This document shows, in pieces, positions 33,956-42,005 of a stretch of DNA of 64,000 bases. The position numbers were made by a program, and so were the translations under genes. Where the stretch lies: positions 62,001 to 126,000 of the forward strand of contig NZ_JAGINM010000020.1 of NCBI RefSeq assembly GCF_017876095.1. The letters are read 5' to 3'. Source of the stretch: Azospirillum agricola (GTDB lineage: Bacteria; Pseudomonadota; Alphaproteobacteria; Azospirillales; Azospirillaceae). The notes below the pieces were generated by a model, which made no database searches, was not told the origin of the DNA, and saw only the letters and a list, made by a program, of their open reading frames with translations. How positions within the stretch are numbered: position 1 is the stretch's first letter; each line of letters begins with the position of its first letter.

Positions 33956-35560
33956 TCAGTAGCCTCCGGCGCCGAAGCCGAAGCCCCGGTCGTCGTCGTC
34001 GGTGAAGTCGGGCAGATCGTGGCGGCGGTTGGCCTCGGCGCTGCGGGCCGGCTCGTAGCCGTAGCTCTGCGCCGGCAGGCGGCTGGCGTAATGCGCCAGG
34101 ACGGCGGCGATGCCGGCGTCGCCGTGGCGCTTGTGACCGTCCGTGCCGGTGGTGCGCGCCTGATGGCGCTTCAACTGGGCGACGCCGTCGCGCATTTCGA
34201 ACTGGCCGAAATCGACCAGAATGTCGGCGTCCTTCGCCAGCAGCATGGACGCCCCCTCCAGCGCCGCCTTGAAGGGCGGCATGTTGACCCGATACCACTC
34301 GGTCGAGAACTTGACCTCCTCGACCCGGTCCGGCCCGAACAGCTGGCGCATGCGCTCGGCGAGGCTGGCGCCGTTGCCGCCGGCGTCGATCGCCGCCTTC
34401 ACCAGACGCGGCATCCGGTCCAGCACGTAGCGGACGATCAGCTTCTGCTCTTCGTCGGGGACGTTGCGCAGCTCGAACACGAAGGCGGTGCGCAAGGTCA
34501 GGTCGGACATGATCTGCGCCGGCCAGCCGACCGAGGCGTCACGCAACCGGGCGTAATCGTGGCCGTAGACCGACTGGCGGGTCGGGTCGAGACGGTCGAG
34601 CAGTGGCTTCAGATGCTCCTCGCACCACGCGAGGGCGGCGGCGCGGCGGGCGAAGTCTGGCAGATCGACGAAGCCGGGTTCGCACTCCCAGCGCAACACC
34701 GGGATCTCGGCCGACATGCGGGCCACGACCAGGTCACGCGGCAGCCAGGTCCCACCCTTGTTCTTCGGGATGACCCGCAGCTCCTCGTCGGCCGCGTCGC
34801 CGTAGCTGGCGTAGATGCCAGCCGCCCAGACGTCCTCGGCCTCCTGGCTCCAGTCGTCGCCCTTGACCAAGCAGATGCGCCGGAACAGCCCGTCCTTCAG
34901 GGCGTCGTCGAAGGTGACGCGCAGGACGGGGTACGGCTTCTTGCCGGCCCGGCAAGCGTCGATCAACTGGTTGAAGGGATGGGCGGTGCCGTTGTGCGTG
35001 CTGATGACGGCGACCTTGCCGCCCCAGATCAGCAGCGCCATCGCCGCCTTCAGCAGCTCGTCCAGATCGTCGTGGAAGGCGGCTTCGTCGATGATGACGT
35101 AACCCTGCCGGCCGCGCAGGGAGCGCGGGCGCGAGGCCAGGGCGACGATTTCGAAGCCGCTGGCGAAGCTGATGCGGAACGCCTTGATGCCGTCGTCGGA
35201 CCCGTCGTCGAACAGCTCCTCCGACATCGCCGAACACGCCTTGTCGAACAGCCGCGCCCAGGCGCCGCAGGTGTCGATGAACTCCCGCGCCATGTCGAGG
35301 TTGTAGCCGATGTAGAGCGTGTCCATGCCCTTCGCGGCCTTCCCGGCGGCGCTGGTCAGGACGGCGTCGGCGGCGATCGCCCAGGTGTAGCCGATGCGGC
35401 GGCTCTTCTCGACGACGACGACGGGGAAGAGCGCCGTCGTCTCCAGCAGATGCTTCTGGTAGGCCAGAAGCAGGTCCATGGGGGGACCGCCGTTGTGGCC
35501 GAGAGACGGGATCTCGGCGGGCAGGCGTCCGAAATCCTCGGCGGCGGGGCGGGGTTTCAT
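33956..35560 (-). CDS. terminase large subunit (Mu gp28-like)
   Basis: A 534-residue packaging motor ATPase/nuclease. The Walker-A-like segment is VVVEKSRRIGYTWAIAADAV (about residues 47-66) and Walker B is GYVIIDEAAFHDDLDEL (about 153-169), typical of gp28-type terminases. A C-terminal RNase H-like nuclease domain carries acidic residues, including GHDYARLRDASVG and the later DAGGNGASLA. The N-terminal GHNGGPP motif is frequent in Mu-like proteins of alphaproteobacteria. It overlaps the small terminase gene by 4 bp. Packaging starts at the phage end and runs on into host DNA in this group, but that is not visible here. Confidence 0.94.
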   Translation of the reverse strand: MKPRPAAEDFGRLPAEIPSLGHNGGPPMDLLLAYQKHLLETTALFPVVVVEKSRRIGYTWAIAADAVLTSAAGKAAKGMDTLYIGYNLDMAREFIDTCGAWARLFDKACSAMSEELFDDGSDDGIKAFRISFASGFEIVALASRPRSLRGRQGYVIIDEAAFHDDLDELLKAAMALLIWGGKVAVISTHNGTAHPFNQLIDACRAGKKPYPVLRVTFDDALKDGLFRRICLVKGDDWSQEAEDVWAAGIYASYGDAADEELRVIPKNKGGTWLPRDLVVARMSAEIPVLRWECEPGFVDLPDFARRAAALAWCEEHLKPLLDRLDPTRQSVYGHDYARLRDASVGWPAQIMSDLTLRTAFVFELRNVPDEEQKLIVRYVLDRMPRLVKAAIDAGGNGASLAERMRQLFGPDRVEEVKFSTEWYRVNMPPFKAALEGASMLLAKDADILVDFGQFEMRDGVAQLKRHQARTTGTDGHKRHGDAGIAAVLAHYASRLPAQSYGYEPARSAEANRRHDLPDFTDDDDRGFGFGAGGY

Positions 35561-36126
35561 GGCGCCTTCCGGATGCCGAGAAAGTCCTTCTTGATGTCGG
35601 CGATGGTGTCGGCCGACAGCCCCTTGCGCTTGGCGGTGGCCTCCATGGCGGCGATGGCGCGCTTGTCCGCCTCGGTCTGGAGACGGAGGATCAGCTCGGC
35701 GTCCGTCTTGCGGGCACTGGCGAGCTTCTGAATGGAGGAGGTCAGGAACATGACCTGCTCGGGATCGAAGGTGACCGGGCCGCCTTCCTCGCCATCCTCG
35801 CCGGCGCCGGTAAGCAGGTTCATGATCAGCGCGTGCCCCAGTTCGATGTTGAGCCGGGCAACCTTGGTGTCGGGTTCGTCGCCGAGCTGGCGCACCAAGC
35901 CCTCGGCCATGGCGCGGGACTGGCGCAGGCGTTCGCCGATCTTGTCCATCCCCTGCACGTAGCGGCCGACCGCCGACCGGGAGACGTCGACGTCGTGGCG
36001 GCCCTCGGCGCGCAGGGCTTGGAGCTTGGACAGCAGCTCGTCGATCGTCCAGCCATCCTCGCGCAGGCGGCCAAGCTCCTCCCGGATTTCCTTCGGCAGG
36101 CGGTCGAGGGTCGAACGGGGGGCCAT
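35557..36126 (-). CDS. terminase small subunit-like protein (Mu gp27, DUF3486)
   Basis: A 189-residue DUF3486 protein, gp27 of Mu. The N-terminal TLDRLPKEIREELGRLREDG segment followed by RSAVGRYVQGMDKIGERL contains a helix-turn-helix suited for DNA recognition at the packaging end. A central helix (DTKVARLNIELGHALIMNLL) may mediate oligomers. Translation is coupled to the large subunit by a 4-bp overlap. Confidence 0.9.
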   Translation of the reverse strand: MAPRSTLDRLPKEIREELGRLREDGWTIDELLSKLQALRAEGRHDVDVSRSAVGRYVQGMDKIGERLRQSRAMAEGLVRQLGDEPDTKVARLNIELGHALIMNLLTGAGEDGEEGGPVTFDPEQVMFLTSSIQKLASARKTDAELILRLQTEADKRAIAAMEATAKRKGLSADTIADIKKDFLGIRKAP

Positions 36127-36129
36127 GGG

Positions 36130-36426
36130 TCAGCCCAGCGACGGCAGCTTGACGCCGGGCAGCGGCGGGCCGAGACGACGCAGATGGTTCTCGCCGTTGG
36201 TGCGCAGCGTCGCCACCAGCACCGGGCCGACCTGCTCGGTGGCGACGGCGTCCAGACTGGCGAGATAGGTGATCTGCTGCGTCACCTGCTCGCGGGTGAC
36301 ATGATGACCCAGCGCGTTGACGGCGGTCTGGATGATGGAGGCGTTGCCCCGGTTGCCCGGCGCCTCGGACAGGACGCGCAGGATACAGAGGCGCAGGTCT
36401 TCGGTCAGGTGGGCCTGGAAGCTCAT
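36130..36426 (-). CDS. Mu gp26-like winged-helix protein
   Basis: A 98-residue protein with an ArsR-like winged-helix pattern (LRLCILRVLSEAPGNRGN, HHVTREQVTQQITYLASLDA). It matches gp26-type proteins that lie between DUF2730 and DUF3486 genes in Mu-like phages. Its exact role in packaging is unknown to me. The ATG overlaps the stop of the DUF2730 gene (ATGA). Confidence 0.85.
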   Translation of the reverse strand: MSFQAHLTEDLRLCILRVLSEAPGNRGNASIIQTAVNALGHHVTREQVTQQITYLASLDAVATEQVGPVLVATLRTNGENHLRRLGPPLPGVKLPSLG

Positions 36427-36725
36427 CACACTTTGGCCTTCAGCAGGAAGTCTTCGATCCGGGTCACGCTGGCCGCGATGCGGTTGAGCAGCTGCTGTTG
36501 CGCCTCGCTCTGGCCTTTGAGGGTGGCGAACTCGCCGCGCATCTTGGCGAAGTCGTCGGCGGTGGGCAGGTGCGTGAGGTCGCGTTCGATCAACGCGACG
36601 CGGGTGCCCAGCGCGTCATGGTCGGAGCGCGAGACGTAGCCCGTGCGCAACGACCAGACGATCCAGGCCAGCACGGTGTTGAACACCAGCGCCGCCGCCC
36701 AACCCCATTTCGTCACCGCTTCCAT
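36426..36725 (-). CDS. DUF2730 membrane protein (Mu gp25-like)
   Basis: A 99-residue protein with one N-terminal membrane segment (KWGWAAALVFNTVLAWIVWS) and a helical soluble part (SRSDHDALGTRVALIERDLT, then AQQQLLNRIAASVTRIEDFL). This matches DUF2730/gp25. It overlaps the end of the TraR-like gene. It is placed between lysis and packaging genes in Mu-like phages. Confidence 0.87.
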   Translation of the reverse strand: MEAVTKWGWAAALVFNTVLAWIVWSLRTGYVSRSDHDALGTRVALIERDLTHLPTADDFAKMRGEFATLKGQSEAQQQLLNRIAASVTRIEDFLLKAKV

Positions 36726-36928
36726 TGCTTACGCTCCCGTTCCAGTCGTTCTTCGCAGTCCACGCACCGCGTCGCGGCGCGGTAGGCGTCGCGGCGCCCC
36801 TGTGGGATGGCCGCGTCGCATTCGATGCAGGTGGCGGTTCCTGCCCGCGCCAGCCGGCCACGGACGGCGGTGATCGCCACCGCCGTGTCGTGGGCGCTGC
36901 GCGCCTCGCCTTCGTCGCCGAAGTCCAC
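36713..36928 (-). CDS. TraR/DksA-type C4 zinc-finger protein
   Basis: A 71-residue protein with an acidic-basic helical N-terminus and a zinc finger from CIECDAAIP to CVDCEERLER, spaced as in TraR/DksA C4 proteins. Such small phage proteins bind the secondary channel of RNA polymerase and alter promoter choice. It is located within the lysis/packaging region. GTG start with GAGG nine bases before it. Confidence 0.87.
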   Translation of the reverse strand: MDFGDEGEARSAHDTAVAITAVRGRLARAGTATCIECDAAIPQGRRDAYRAATRCVDCEERLERERKQWKR

Positions 36929-36935
36929 CGCAGCC

Positions 36936-37406
36936 TCAGCCCAGCGGCGGCGTGGGGGCGGTCGGGTCGAGCGGGGCGACCAGATCCAGACGGCCGGTCA
37001 GGCGCTCCTTCAGCCCCTCGGCGTCGATGCGCAGATCCTTCAGCAGGGCGGGCATCTTCGGCAGCAGGTAGCCGGCCGCGACCGCCACCAGTTCGGACCG
37101 CGTCGAGAAATCGGTCAGCGGGCTGCCCTTCATCAGGGCTTTTTCACGGGCGTACATCAGGGCGTAGGTCATGCCCTGTTCCAGCCGCTCGACCAGCAGG
37201 CTTTCCCGCCGGACGTGCAGCAGGTCGGTGCCGCGCTTGATCGCCCAGGCCAGCAGGGTGCTGATGCCGAGGAAGGCATAGTCGAGAATGGCCGAATACA
37301 GCTCCTTCGGCAGCGCCACGCTGTAGACGTCGGCGGCCAGGGCGGCGCGGTTGGCGAGAACGAACAGGGCGGCGACGGCGCAGAGCGTCCATCCGATGAT
37401 GCGCAA
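36936..37406 (-). CDS. membrane protein, holin candidate
   Basis: A 156-residue protein directly after the lytic transglycosylase. It has an N-terminal hydrophobic segment (LRIIGWTLCAVAALFVLANR) and a second one (SAILDYAFLGISTLLAWAI), then a basic amphipathic part. Two membrane segments next to the endolysin suggest a holin or holin-like export factor. I use the TTG at 37406 because an AAGGA element lies eight bases before it and no ATG fits. No spanin pair was recognised. Confidence 0.7.
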   Translation of the reverse strand: MRIIGWTLCAVAALFVLANRAALAADVYSVALPKELYSAILDYAFLGISTLLAWAIKRGTDLLHVRRESLLVERLEQGMTYALMYAREKALMKGSPLTDFSTRSELVAVAAGYLLPKMPALLKDLRIDAEGLKERLTGRLDLVAPLDPTAPTPPLG

Positions 37407-37417
37407 GATCGGGATCC

Positions 37418-37951
37418 TTACAGGTGCGGCGCGACGAGACGGTTGAAACGGGCGACGAACTCTTCCGGCCGGCCCTTGCCCTTCGGCGTGTTGTAGACCT
37501 GCTTCCAGACGCGGGCGTGCCCCTCGATGTCGCCGGGGGCGGCGAGGCGGACGGGCGAGCGGTAGTAGATCAGCCGGGCCACGGCCGTGGCGTAGGCGAG
37601 GTTCGTGCACAGCTGCACGGCCGGTGACGGCCAGGAGGCGGCGAGGCCGGACAGGCGCGCGGCCAGCGTCGGGCGGAAGCGGAGGAAATTGGTGTGGAGG
37701 TCGTCGAGGGTGGCTGGCTCGATCTGGTACAGGCCATAGGCCGGGCCGAGCTGGCGATCACCGGCGCCGGTGATCTGGTCGAGGGCACGGAAGCCGCTCT
37801 CGACGGCGGCGGTGCCGAGAAGGAGTTCGACGGCGGCCTCACTGTCGAGGCCGGGGACGTCGGGGCCGCTGATGGCGGAGAGGGTCGGCCGCACGACGAA
37901 CAGGGCGAGGTGGCGGACCGAGAGGCCGGAAGGCGCGGGGGTGTTGTCCAT
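37418..37951 (-). CDS. endolysin, lytic transglycosylase-like
   Basis: A 177-residue protein with an SLT-type lysozyme fold. Glu51 in LLLGTAAVESGF is the probable catalytic residue, and GPAYGLYQIEPATLDDL (about residues 69-85) has the GxxQI pattern of transglycosylases. No signal peptide is visible, so it needs the neighbouring holin-like protein. It is the first gene after the presumed late promoter. A GGGGG element precedes the ATG. Confidence 0.85.
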   Translation of the reverse strand: MDNTPAPSGLSVRHLALFVVRPTLSAISGPDVPGLDSEAAVELLLGTAAVESGFRALDQITGAGDRQLGPAYGLYQIEPATLDDLHTNFLRFRPTLAARLSGLAASWPSPAVQLCTNLAYATAVARLIYYRSPVRLAAPGDIEGHARVWKQVYNTPKGKGRPEEFVARFNRLVAPHL

Positions 37952-38088
37952 ACCCCCTAGTTTCGAGCATCGCGCCCGAAGGGTTTACCCCTGGAGTTGT
38001 GACCGGCCGACCTGTCGGCGATCAGGGCGGGGCAGCCGGTGCAGCAACCGAATTATGCGTTACAACGCACCCGTAACGCGCAATGGCG
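37952..38088 (-). promoter_or_regulatory. candidate late promoter region
   Basis: This 137-bp gap separates the last early gene (Mor-like) from the first late gene. On the minus strand CATAAT (38052-38057) is a good -10 box, but no -35 hexamer lies at 16-18 bp. That is what one expects for a promoter that needs an activator such as Mor/C. The near-palindrome GCGTTACAACGC overlaps this -10 and may be the activator site. Confidence 0.6.
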
Positions 38089-38673
38089 TCAGGGCGCTTT
38101 CCGGGTGGCGGCGTCCAGCTGGCGCAGGTCGGCCACGGACAGCTTGCCGGTGGTGACGGCCGCCAGCAGCAGCGGCGGCTGGCGGGCAAGGAAGGCGTCG
38201 TCGGCCTCGGCCGCCGCGACCGGGGTGACCTCCTCGGCCGGTGGCGTCAGCTTGTAGACGCGCCCACAGCAGGGGCACCGCAGCGTCACCGGTTGCGGCG
38301 CCGGGTAGGCCGGTTCCAGATCGTCGGTCAGCCGATCGACGGTGCCCTCGCGCAGCGCCAGGGCGCGGGCGATCGGGCGCGACGACCAGCCGGCCAGACG
38401 CAGCAGGCGGGCGTTGTGGTGGTTGATCGACCAGCGGCCGGTGGGGATGGGGTATTCCTCCCCGCCGAGCCGGGAGGCGATCAGGCGCGCGGCCCGCCGG
38501 CCGAGCGTCTGCACCAGCGGGTGATCGTCGCGCAGGCGGGCCACCTTCGGGATGTACAGCTTGCTGTCGCCGAAGGCCGCCGCGAAGCGGACGGCGACAC
38601 CGTCGCCGCACAGGCGCTGCACGTCGGCCAGCACGCCCGGCAGGTTGCGGATGGGTAAGCGGGGCGTGGTCAT
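38089..38673 (-). CDS. Mor-like transcription activator with C-terminal zinc-ribbon-like motif
   Basis: A 194-residue protein. The first 120 residues match the Mor/C pattern: LPGVLADVQRLCGDGVAVRF and DSKLYIPKVARLRDDHPLVQ, then a helix-turn-helix (RLLRLAGWSSRPIARALALR). Mor turns on the middle or late genes in Mu, and this gene lies immediately before the late promoter. Unusually the protein continues with a CPCCGRVYKL zinc-ribbon-like motif and a further 50 residues. It overlaps the end of the GemA gene by 4 bp, so it is the last gene of the early operon. Confidence 0.82.
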   Translation of the reverse strand: MTTPRLPIRNLPGVLADVQRLCGDGVAVRFAAAFGDSKLYIPKVARLRDDHPLVQTLGRRAARLIASRLGGEEYPIPTGRWSINHHNARLLRLAGWSSRPIARALALREGTVDRLTDDLEPAYPAPQPVTLRCPCCGRVYKLTPPAEEVTPVAAAEADDAFLARQPPLLLAAVTTGKLSVADLRQLDAATRKAP

Positions 38674-39119
38674 GGCGTCGGCTCTCCGGTGCGCTCGGTC
38701 CAGCGCTTCAGCTGCTCGATGGCGCGGCCGGCGTCGGCCGGCTGGAGCCATTGCAGGGCGTCGACGCCGATCCGGGTCTTCAGCCACGCGGCCAGGGCGG
38801 CTTCGCTGCGGTCGCTGACGGCGCCGCTGTCGGCCAGGGCCAGCCACATGGCGCGCACCTTGCGCTGCTGCTGCGTCAGGGCCGGGCGCACCGGACGGCC
38901 CCGCTTCTGGCCGGCGCCCAAGCCCTTCAGCGCGTTGATGAGGGTGACACGCTCACGGGTGGTGAGGGCGCCGGCGCTGTCGGTCCGGCCGCCGGAGACC
39001 TGCGACACGCGGGCGCGGTAGCAGTCCTCCGACAAGGCCAGCTCCTTCCACATGGCGTGGATGGCGGCGAGGTCGCGACGGCGTGCGGCTTCGGCGGATG
39101 GTTTGACGTTTCCGGTCAT
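38670..39119 (-). CDS. GemA-like regulatory protein (Mu gp16, DUF1018)
   Basis: A 149-residue protein of the GemA/gp16 family: RRDLAAIHAMWKELALSEDC, then LTTRERVTLINALKGLGA and QQRKVRAMWLALADSGAVSD are diagnostic. GemA in Mu alters host DNA supercoiling-dependent gene expression. The N-terminal six residues (MTGNVKPSA) are encoded by a copy of the phage-end motif. The start overlaps the upstream stop by 4 bp. Confidence 0.9.
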   Translation of the reverse strand: MTGNVKPSAEAARRRDLAAIHAMWKELALSEDCYRARVSQVSGGRTDSAGALTTRERVTLINALKGLGAGQKRGRPVRPALTQQQRKVRAMWLALADSGAVSDRSEAALAAWLKTRIGVDALQWLQPADAGRAIEQLKRWTERTGEPTP

Positions 39120-39159
39120 GGCGTGGGCGCGGCCTCCGTGGCGGCGGATGGTTTGACGT
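39098..39159 (+). promoter_or_regulatory. two internal copies of the phage-end motif
   Basis: Exact ATGGTTTGACGT occurs at 39098-39109 and 39148-39159, 50 bp apart, in the region where the zinc-ribbon gene and GemA overlap. Both are coding on the minus strand and read NVKPSA. They match the terminal transposase sites base for base. Confidence 0.6.
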
Positions 39160-39382
39160 TGGCCGGGTCGCCCTTGCACTTGGGGCAGACGCGGCCGGCT
39201 TTCTCGGCGGTCTCGCTTCGCTCCGGCACCCAGTCGGTTTTGTGGCCGCACACGTCGCAGGCCAATCGGACGTGAGCCCGGTTGGTCGGGCCGGGGTTGC
39301 CGGCGTCGAAGACGAACAGCGTGCGGGGATTGCGCTTGGCCGGGCGACGTGGTTTGCGAAACAGGTCGAGCTGTCGAGTCAT
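39116..39382 (-). CDS. small zinc-ribbon phage protein
   Basis: An 88-residue protein with a basic N-terminus (MTRQLDLFRKPRRPAKRNPR) and a four-cysteine zinc ribbon (CDVCGHKTDW and VCPKCKGDPA). Mu-like phages of alphaproteobacteria often have such small DNA- or RNA-binding proteins in the early region. It is coupled on both sides (start on the stop of the ParB-like gene, stop on the start of GemA). Confidence 0.75.
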   Translation of the reverse strand: MTRQLDLFRKPRRPAKRNPRTLFVFDAGNPGPTNRAHVRLACDVCGHKTDWVPERSETAEKAGRVCPKCKGDPANVKPSAATEAAPTP

Positions 39383-40230
39383 CAGACCTGCTCCGGCAGG
39401 CGCTTGGTCTGGTCGCGCATGCCCTTGTTGTAAGCGCGGGTGATGGCCGCGCTCATGGCGATGTGGGTCTTGCCGCCGAACAAGGCCCGACTGGCACGGG
39501 CGGCCTCCTCCAGTTCGGGCATGTGATGGTCGGCGACGGTGGTGACCAGCCGCGACCAGTCGATCTCCGCTTCTGCGTGCCAGAGAAAGAAATGAACCAG
39601 GGCCTTTATGGCCGCCCCGGTGATCTGGCCGGGTATGGTTGGAAAGGCTTCGGCCAGCAGGCGCAGGGCGTCGACGACCGGTGCGTCGTTGTAGCTCCGC
39701 AGCAGGACGGTGATGGTTTTCAGTGCCATCGTCTCCAACGGAGCAAGGTCGGTGGCGGCGCGGGTCCGGCGGGCGATAACGATGCCGGCTTCTTCGCAGG
39801 CCGCCTGCACGCGGAGCGCCTCGGGGTCGGCGGCAACGATCCGGCTGTAATGGAGCTGCAACGAACCAACGGCGACCCGGTCCCGGTTCACGGAGACGAA
39901 GGCTTCCGCCTGCTCCCGCAGCTCCGGCGCGGTAACGATGTAGCAGGGCACCTCCGGCAGTCCACGCACGCGGGCGCCTTCGACGCGATGCTGACCGTCG
40001 AGGATGGCGTAACGGTGATCGTCGAGCGGGGCCACGGTTGGCGGCTGGAAGTTCCTCCATGTGAACTCGGTCGCGATGCGCTGGATGAGGCCACGGCTCC
40101 GTGTGGAGGAGGCGTCACGCTGATAGCGGGGATCGACGATGAGAGCATCCAGCGACAACCAGCCGAAGGATGGGGATGGACCGAGAGCGGCGAGGTCGCC
40201 GGCGGTCGGCTGTGCGTGCGGATCAGACAT
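39382..40230 (-). CDS. ParB/Srx-type nuclease-fold protein
   Basis: A 282-residue protein. The first 110 residues have the ParB N-terminal (ParB/sulfiredoxin) fold: LSLDALIVDPRYQRDAS, then YAILDGQHRVEGARVRGLPE with the conserved DGQHR (residues 78-82), then VPCYIV. The rest is helical and includes SLQLHYSRIVAADPEALRVQ. Similar proteins are common in phages and may nick DNA, bind it or act as CTPases. In this early operon it could aid replication or counter host defence. ATG at 40230. Confidence 0.8.
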   Translation of the reverse strand: MSDPHAQPTAGDLAALGPSPSFGWLSLDALIVDPRYQRDASSTRSRGLIQRIATEFTWRNFQPPTVAPLDDHRYAILDGQHRVEGARVRGLPEVPCYIVTAPELREQAEAFVSVNRDRVAVGSLQLHYSRIVAADPEALRVQAACEEAGIVIARRTRAATDLAPLETMALKTITVLLRSYNDAPVVDALRLLAEAFPTIPGQITGAAIKALVHFFLWHAEAEIDWSRLVTTVADHHMPELEEAARASRALFGGKTHIAMSAAITRAYNKGMRDQTKRLPEQV

Positions 40231-40474
40231 TGATGATCTCCATGTCCGCCGTGCTGGCGGAACGCAGCAAATTGGCGAGGTCGGGGAGACCGGAGGCCCA
40301 AGGACGCTCGGGGAGGCGCGCGGGAATACCGCGCACCCGCCGGAGGGTCCGGACGTGCGGTCCGTCGATCAGGAACTCGACTTCCTCGGGATGGCCGGGG
40401 AGGCCAGCCACCAGCAGGATGGGAACGACACCGTCGAAGACGGTGATGGATAAGGCCGCTGGAGAGACGGTCAC
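40223..40474 (-). CDS. small early phage protein
   Basis: An 83-residue protein with GTG start overlapping the upstream TGA. Sequence VTVSPAALSITVFDGVVPIL and EVEFLIDGPHVRTLRRVRG suggests a small beta-sheet followed by a basic turn. No family recognised. The tight coupling supports translation. Confidence 0.6.
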   Translation of the reverse strand: MTVSPAALSITVFDGVVPILLVAGLPGHPEEVEFLIDGPHVRTLRRVRGIPARLPERPWASGLPDLANLLRSASTADMEIINV

Positions 40475-40665
40475 GGCATCAGCCCTTCCGCCGCCTTCCC
40501 CAGGCGGTTCCAACCGGCGAGGTCATGTTCCGCCCGCAACGCCTCGCCCAGGCGGCGGCAGAACAGGATCAACTCACGTTCGTTGTGCGATAGCAGGCAG
40601 CGGTCCGGGTTGGGCAGACCGTCTACCTCGGCAAGCAACGCCGGCACGTCGTGGCGTGCACTCAT
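40471..40665 (-). CDS. small early phage protein
   Basis: A 64-residue protein starting MSARHDVPALLAEVDGLPNP and continuing with a helical NERELILFCRRLGEALRAE segment. No family is recognised. Both ends overlap neighbouring genes by 4 bp. Confidence 0.6.
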   Translation of the reverse strand: MSARHDVPALLAEVDGLPNPDRCLLSHNERELILFCRRLGEALRAEHDLAGWNRLGKAAEGLMP

Positions 40666-41006
40666 GCCCGGCCCTCCATCCGGCCCATCGGGACCATGAC
40701 CTCGCCGCTCGCAAGATCGAGCGCACACACCCGCGCCAGGAGGCAGGCCGCAACGGCGAGCAGTTCGGACCGAGCGCCGTTCCCGTTTGGCGCGCGCTCC
40801 AGCTTGCGGATCAGCTTTTCCATGCGCTGGATGGCGGTGTTCTCCATGACACCCGCGTTGCCGACGACCGGGGCCGGATAGTCGGCCGCCAGCCGGGTGC
40901 CGACCTCGGCCAGCAGTTTTTCGAGCTTGGGGCAGGCGTCGTCGCTCAGACGCAGACCAGTGATCTCGGCGATTTCGACGACCAGGGAGGCGTTCTTCTT
41001 AGCCAT
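40662..41006 (-). CDS. early phage protein, function unknown
   Basis: A 114-residue helical protein (MAKKNASLVVEIAEITGLRL, ENTAIQRMEKLIRKLERAPN). The C-terminal part includes LLAVAACLLARVCALDLAS. No family is recognised. I selected the ATG at 41006 because the longer frame upstream is proline-rich junk. Confidence 0.65.
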   Translation of the reverse strand: MAKKNASLVVEIAEITGLRLSDDACPKLEKLLAEVGTRLAADYPAPVVGNAGVMENTAIQRMEKLIRKLERAPNGNGARSELLAVAACLLARVCALDLASGEVMVPMGRMEGRA

Positions 41007-41049
41007 GATGCGGTTCCTGTTTATGGGGGTGCGGCGTGTCCGAGGGCGG

Positions 41050-41385
41050 TCAGGCCCGGCCCTCGGCGTGGATGGTGGTGGTGGCGCCGAGCTTGACGAT
41101 GGCACCCTCGGGGGCGGTACCACCGAGCATGGCGGCTTTTGCGGTGCGCAACTGATGGGCCGCCGCCTCCAAGCTGACGATCCCGGCGTCGATCGCCGTG
41201 ACGTCGTAGGTCGCGCCCAACGTGCAGGTCACGGTCAGATAGGTGGACAGGATGGCATCCAGCGTCTGAGCCAAGCCGTAGCGGGCTTCCACCGGGGCAA
41301 GGCCGGCGGTCGCGGCGGAAACCTCGGGGCGCACACCGGGCGTCCGCTTTCCATCCTCGTGGAGGCGGCGGATGATGGAGGACAT
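41050..41385 (-). CDS. early phage protein, function unknown
   Basis: A 111-residue protein starting MSSIIRRLHEDGKRTPGVRP with a helical middle (GLAQTLDAILSTYLTVTCTL). I recognise no family. The ATG overlaps the upstream stop by one base. Confidence 0.65.
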   Translation of the reverse strand: MSSIIRRLHEDGKRTPGVRPEVSAATAGLAPVEARYGLAQTLDAILSTYLTVTCTLGATYDVTAIDAGIVSLEAAAHQLRTAKAAMLGGTAPEGAIVKLGATTTIHAEGRA

Positions 41386-41651
41386 TACGCGGCGCTCCTC
41401 TGGCTGGCGGTGACGATGGCGGTGGCGAGATCGGCCACGGTGTTGCCGGCGGAAACCACCAGCGTCACCCGCCAGCGGTCGGTGATGGCGGTTTCCAGCG
41501 CCTCGATGGCGGGGGCGGTCAGCAGCAGGCCGACCCGCATGCGGAGCGTGACGGCGACCAGGGCGGCTTCACCGCTCCGGCCCATCAGCTCTCCAATCCG
41601 GAGGCGCACCCAGTGGGTGACCGCCTCGTCGAAGGTCGGGCGTTCAGCCAT
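41385..41651 (-). CDS. early phage protein, function unknown
   Basis: An 88-residue, mainly helical protein (AVTHWVRLRIGELMGRSGEA, APAIEALETAITDRWRVTLV). No family is recognised. Overlaps the zinc-finger gene's stop by 8 bp. Confidence 0.65.
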   Translation of the reverse strand: MAERPTFDEAVTHWVRLRIGELMGRSGEAALVAVTLRMRVGLLLTAPAIEALETAITDRWRVTLVVSAGNTVADLATAIVTASQRSAA

Positions 41652-41997
41652 GGGACCGCTCCCGGTTCTGGACCATGCGGGCGATCCGGCTGCCGAGGCG
41701 GTCGCCGCCGTCCTTGGCGTCGCGCGCCATGGCCGAGCAGCAGTGCTGGCAAAACCGGTATTCCGTCCGCTTGATGGTTTCGGGTTCGTCGCCGTCCTCT
41801 TCGGATCCGGTCTGCTCGACCAGATGCCGGCAGCGGGTGCCGGGGGTCAGCGTGCCGCCGCAGGTGTGGCAGCGGGGCGGCTCGGCCACCGTGATCATGG
41901 TGTCGGACACCCGGCGCGTGCCCAGGTCGCCGAAGTCGCCGTCGAACGGGTCGCAGGTCAGCGCGTCGGCTTCGCTGAAGGTGAGGATGTGAGCCAT
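41644..41997 (-). CDS. zinc-finger early phage protein
   Basis: A 117-residue protein with cysteine motifs CHTCGGTLTPGTRCRH and FCQHCCSAMARD, suggesting one or two bound zinc ions. The N-terminus is acidic (DPFDGDFGDLGTRRV). A regulatory or nucleic-acid-binding role is likely. It starts 8 bp after Gam. Confidence 0.72.
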   Translation of the reverse strand: MAHILTFSEADALTCDPFDGDFGDLGTRRVSDTMITVAEPPRCHTCGGTLTPGTRCRHLVEQTGSEEDGDEPETIKRTEYRFCQHCCSAMARDAKDGGDRLGSRIARMVQNRERSHG

Positions 41998-42005
41998 GCT
42001 TCGCC

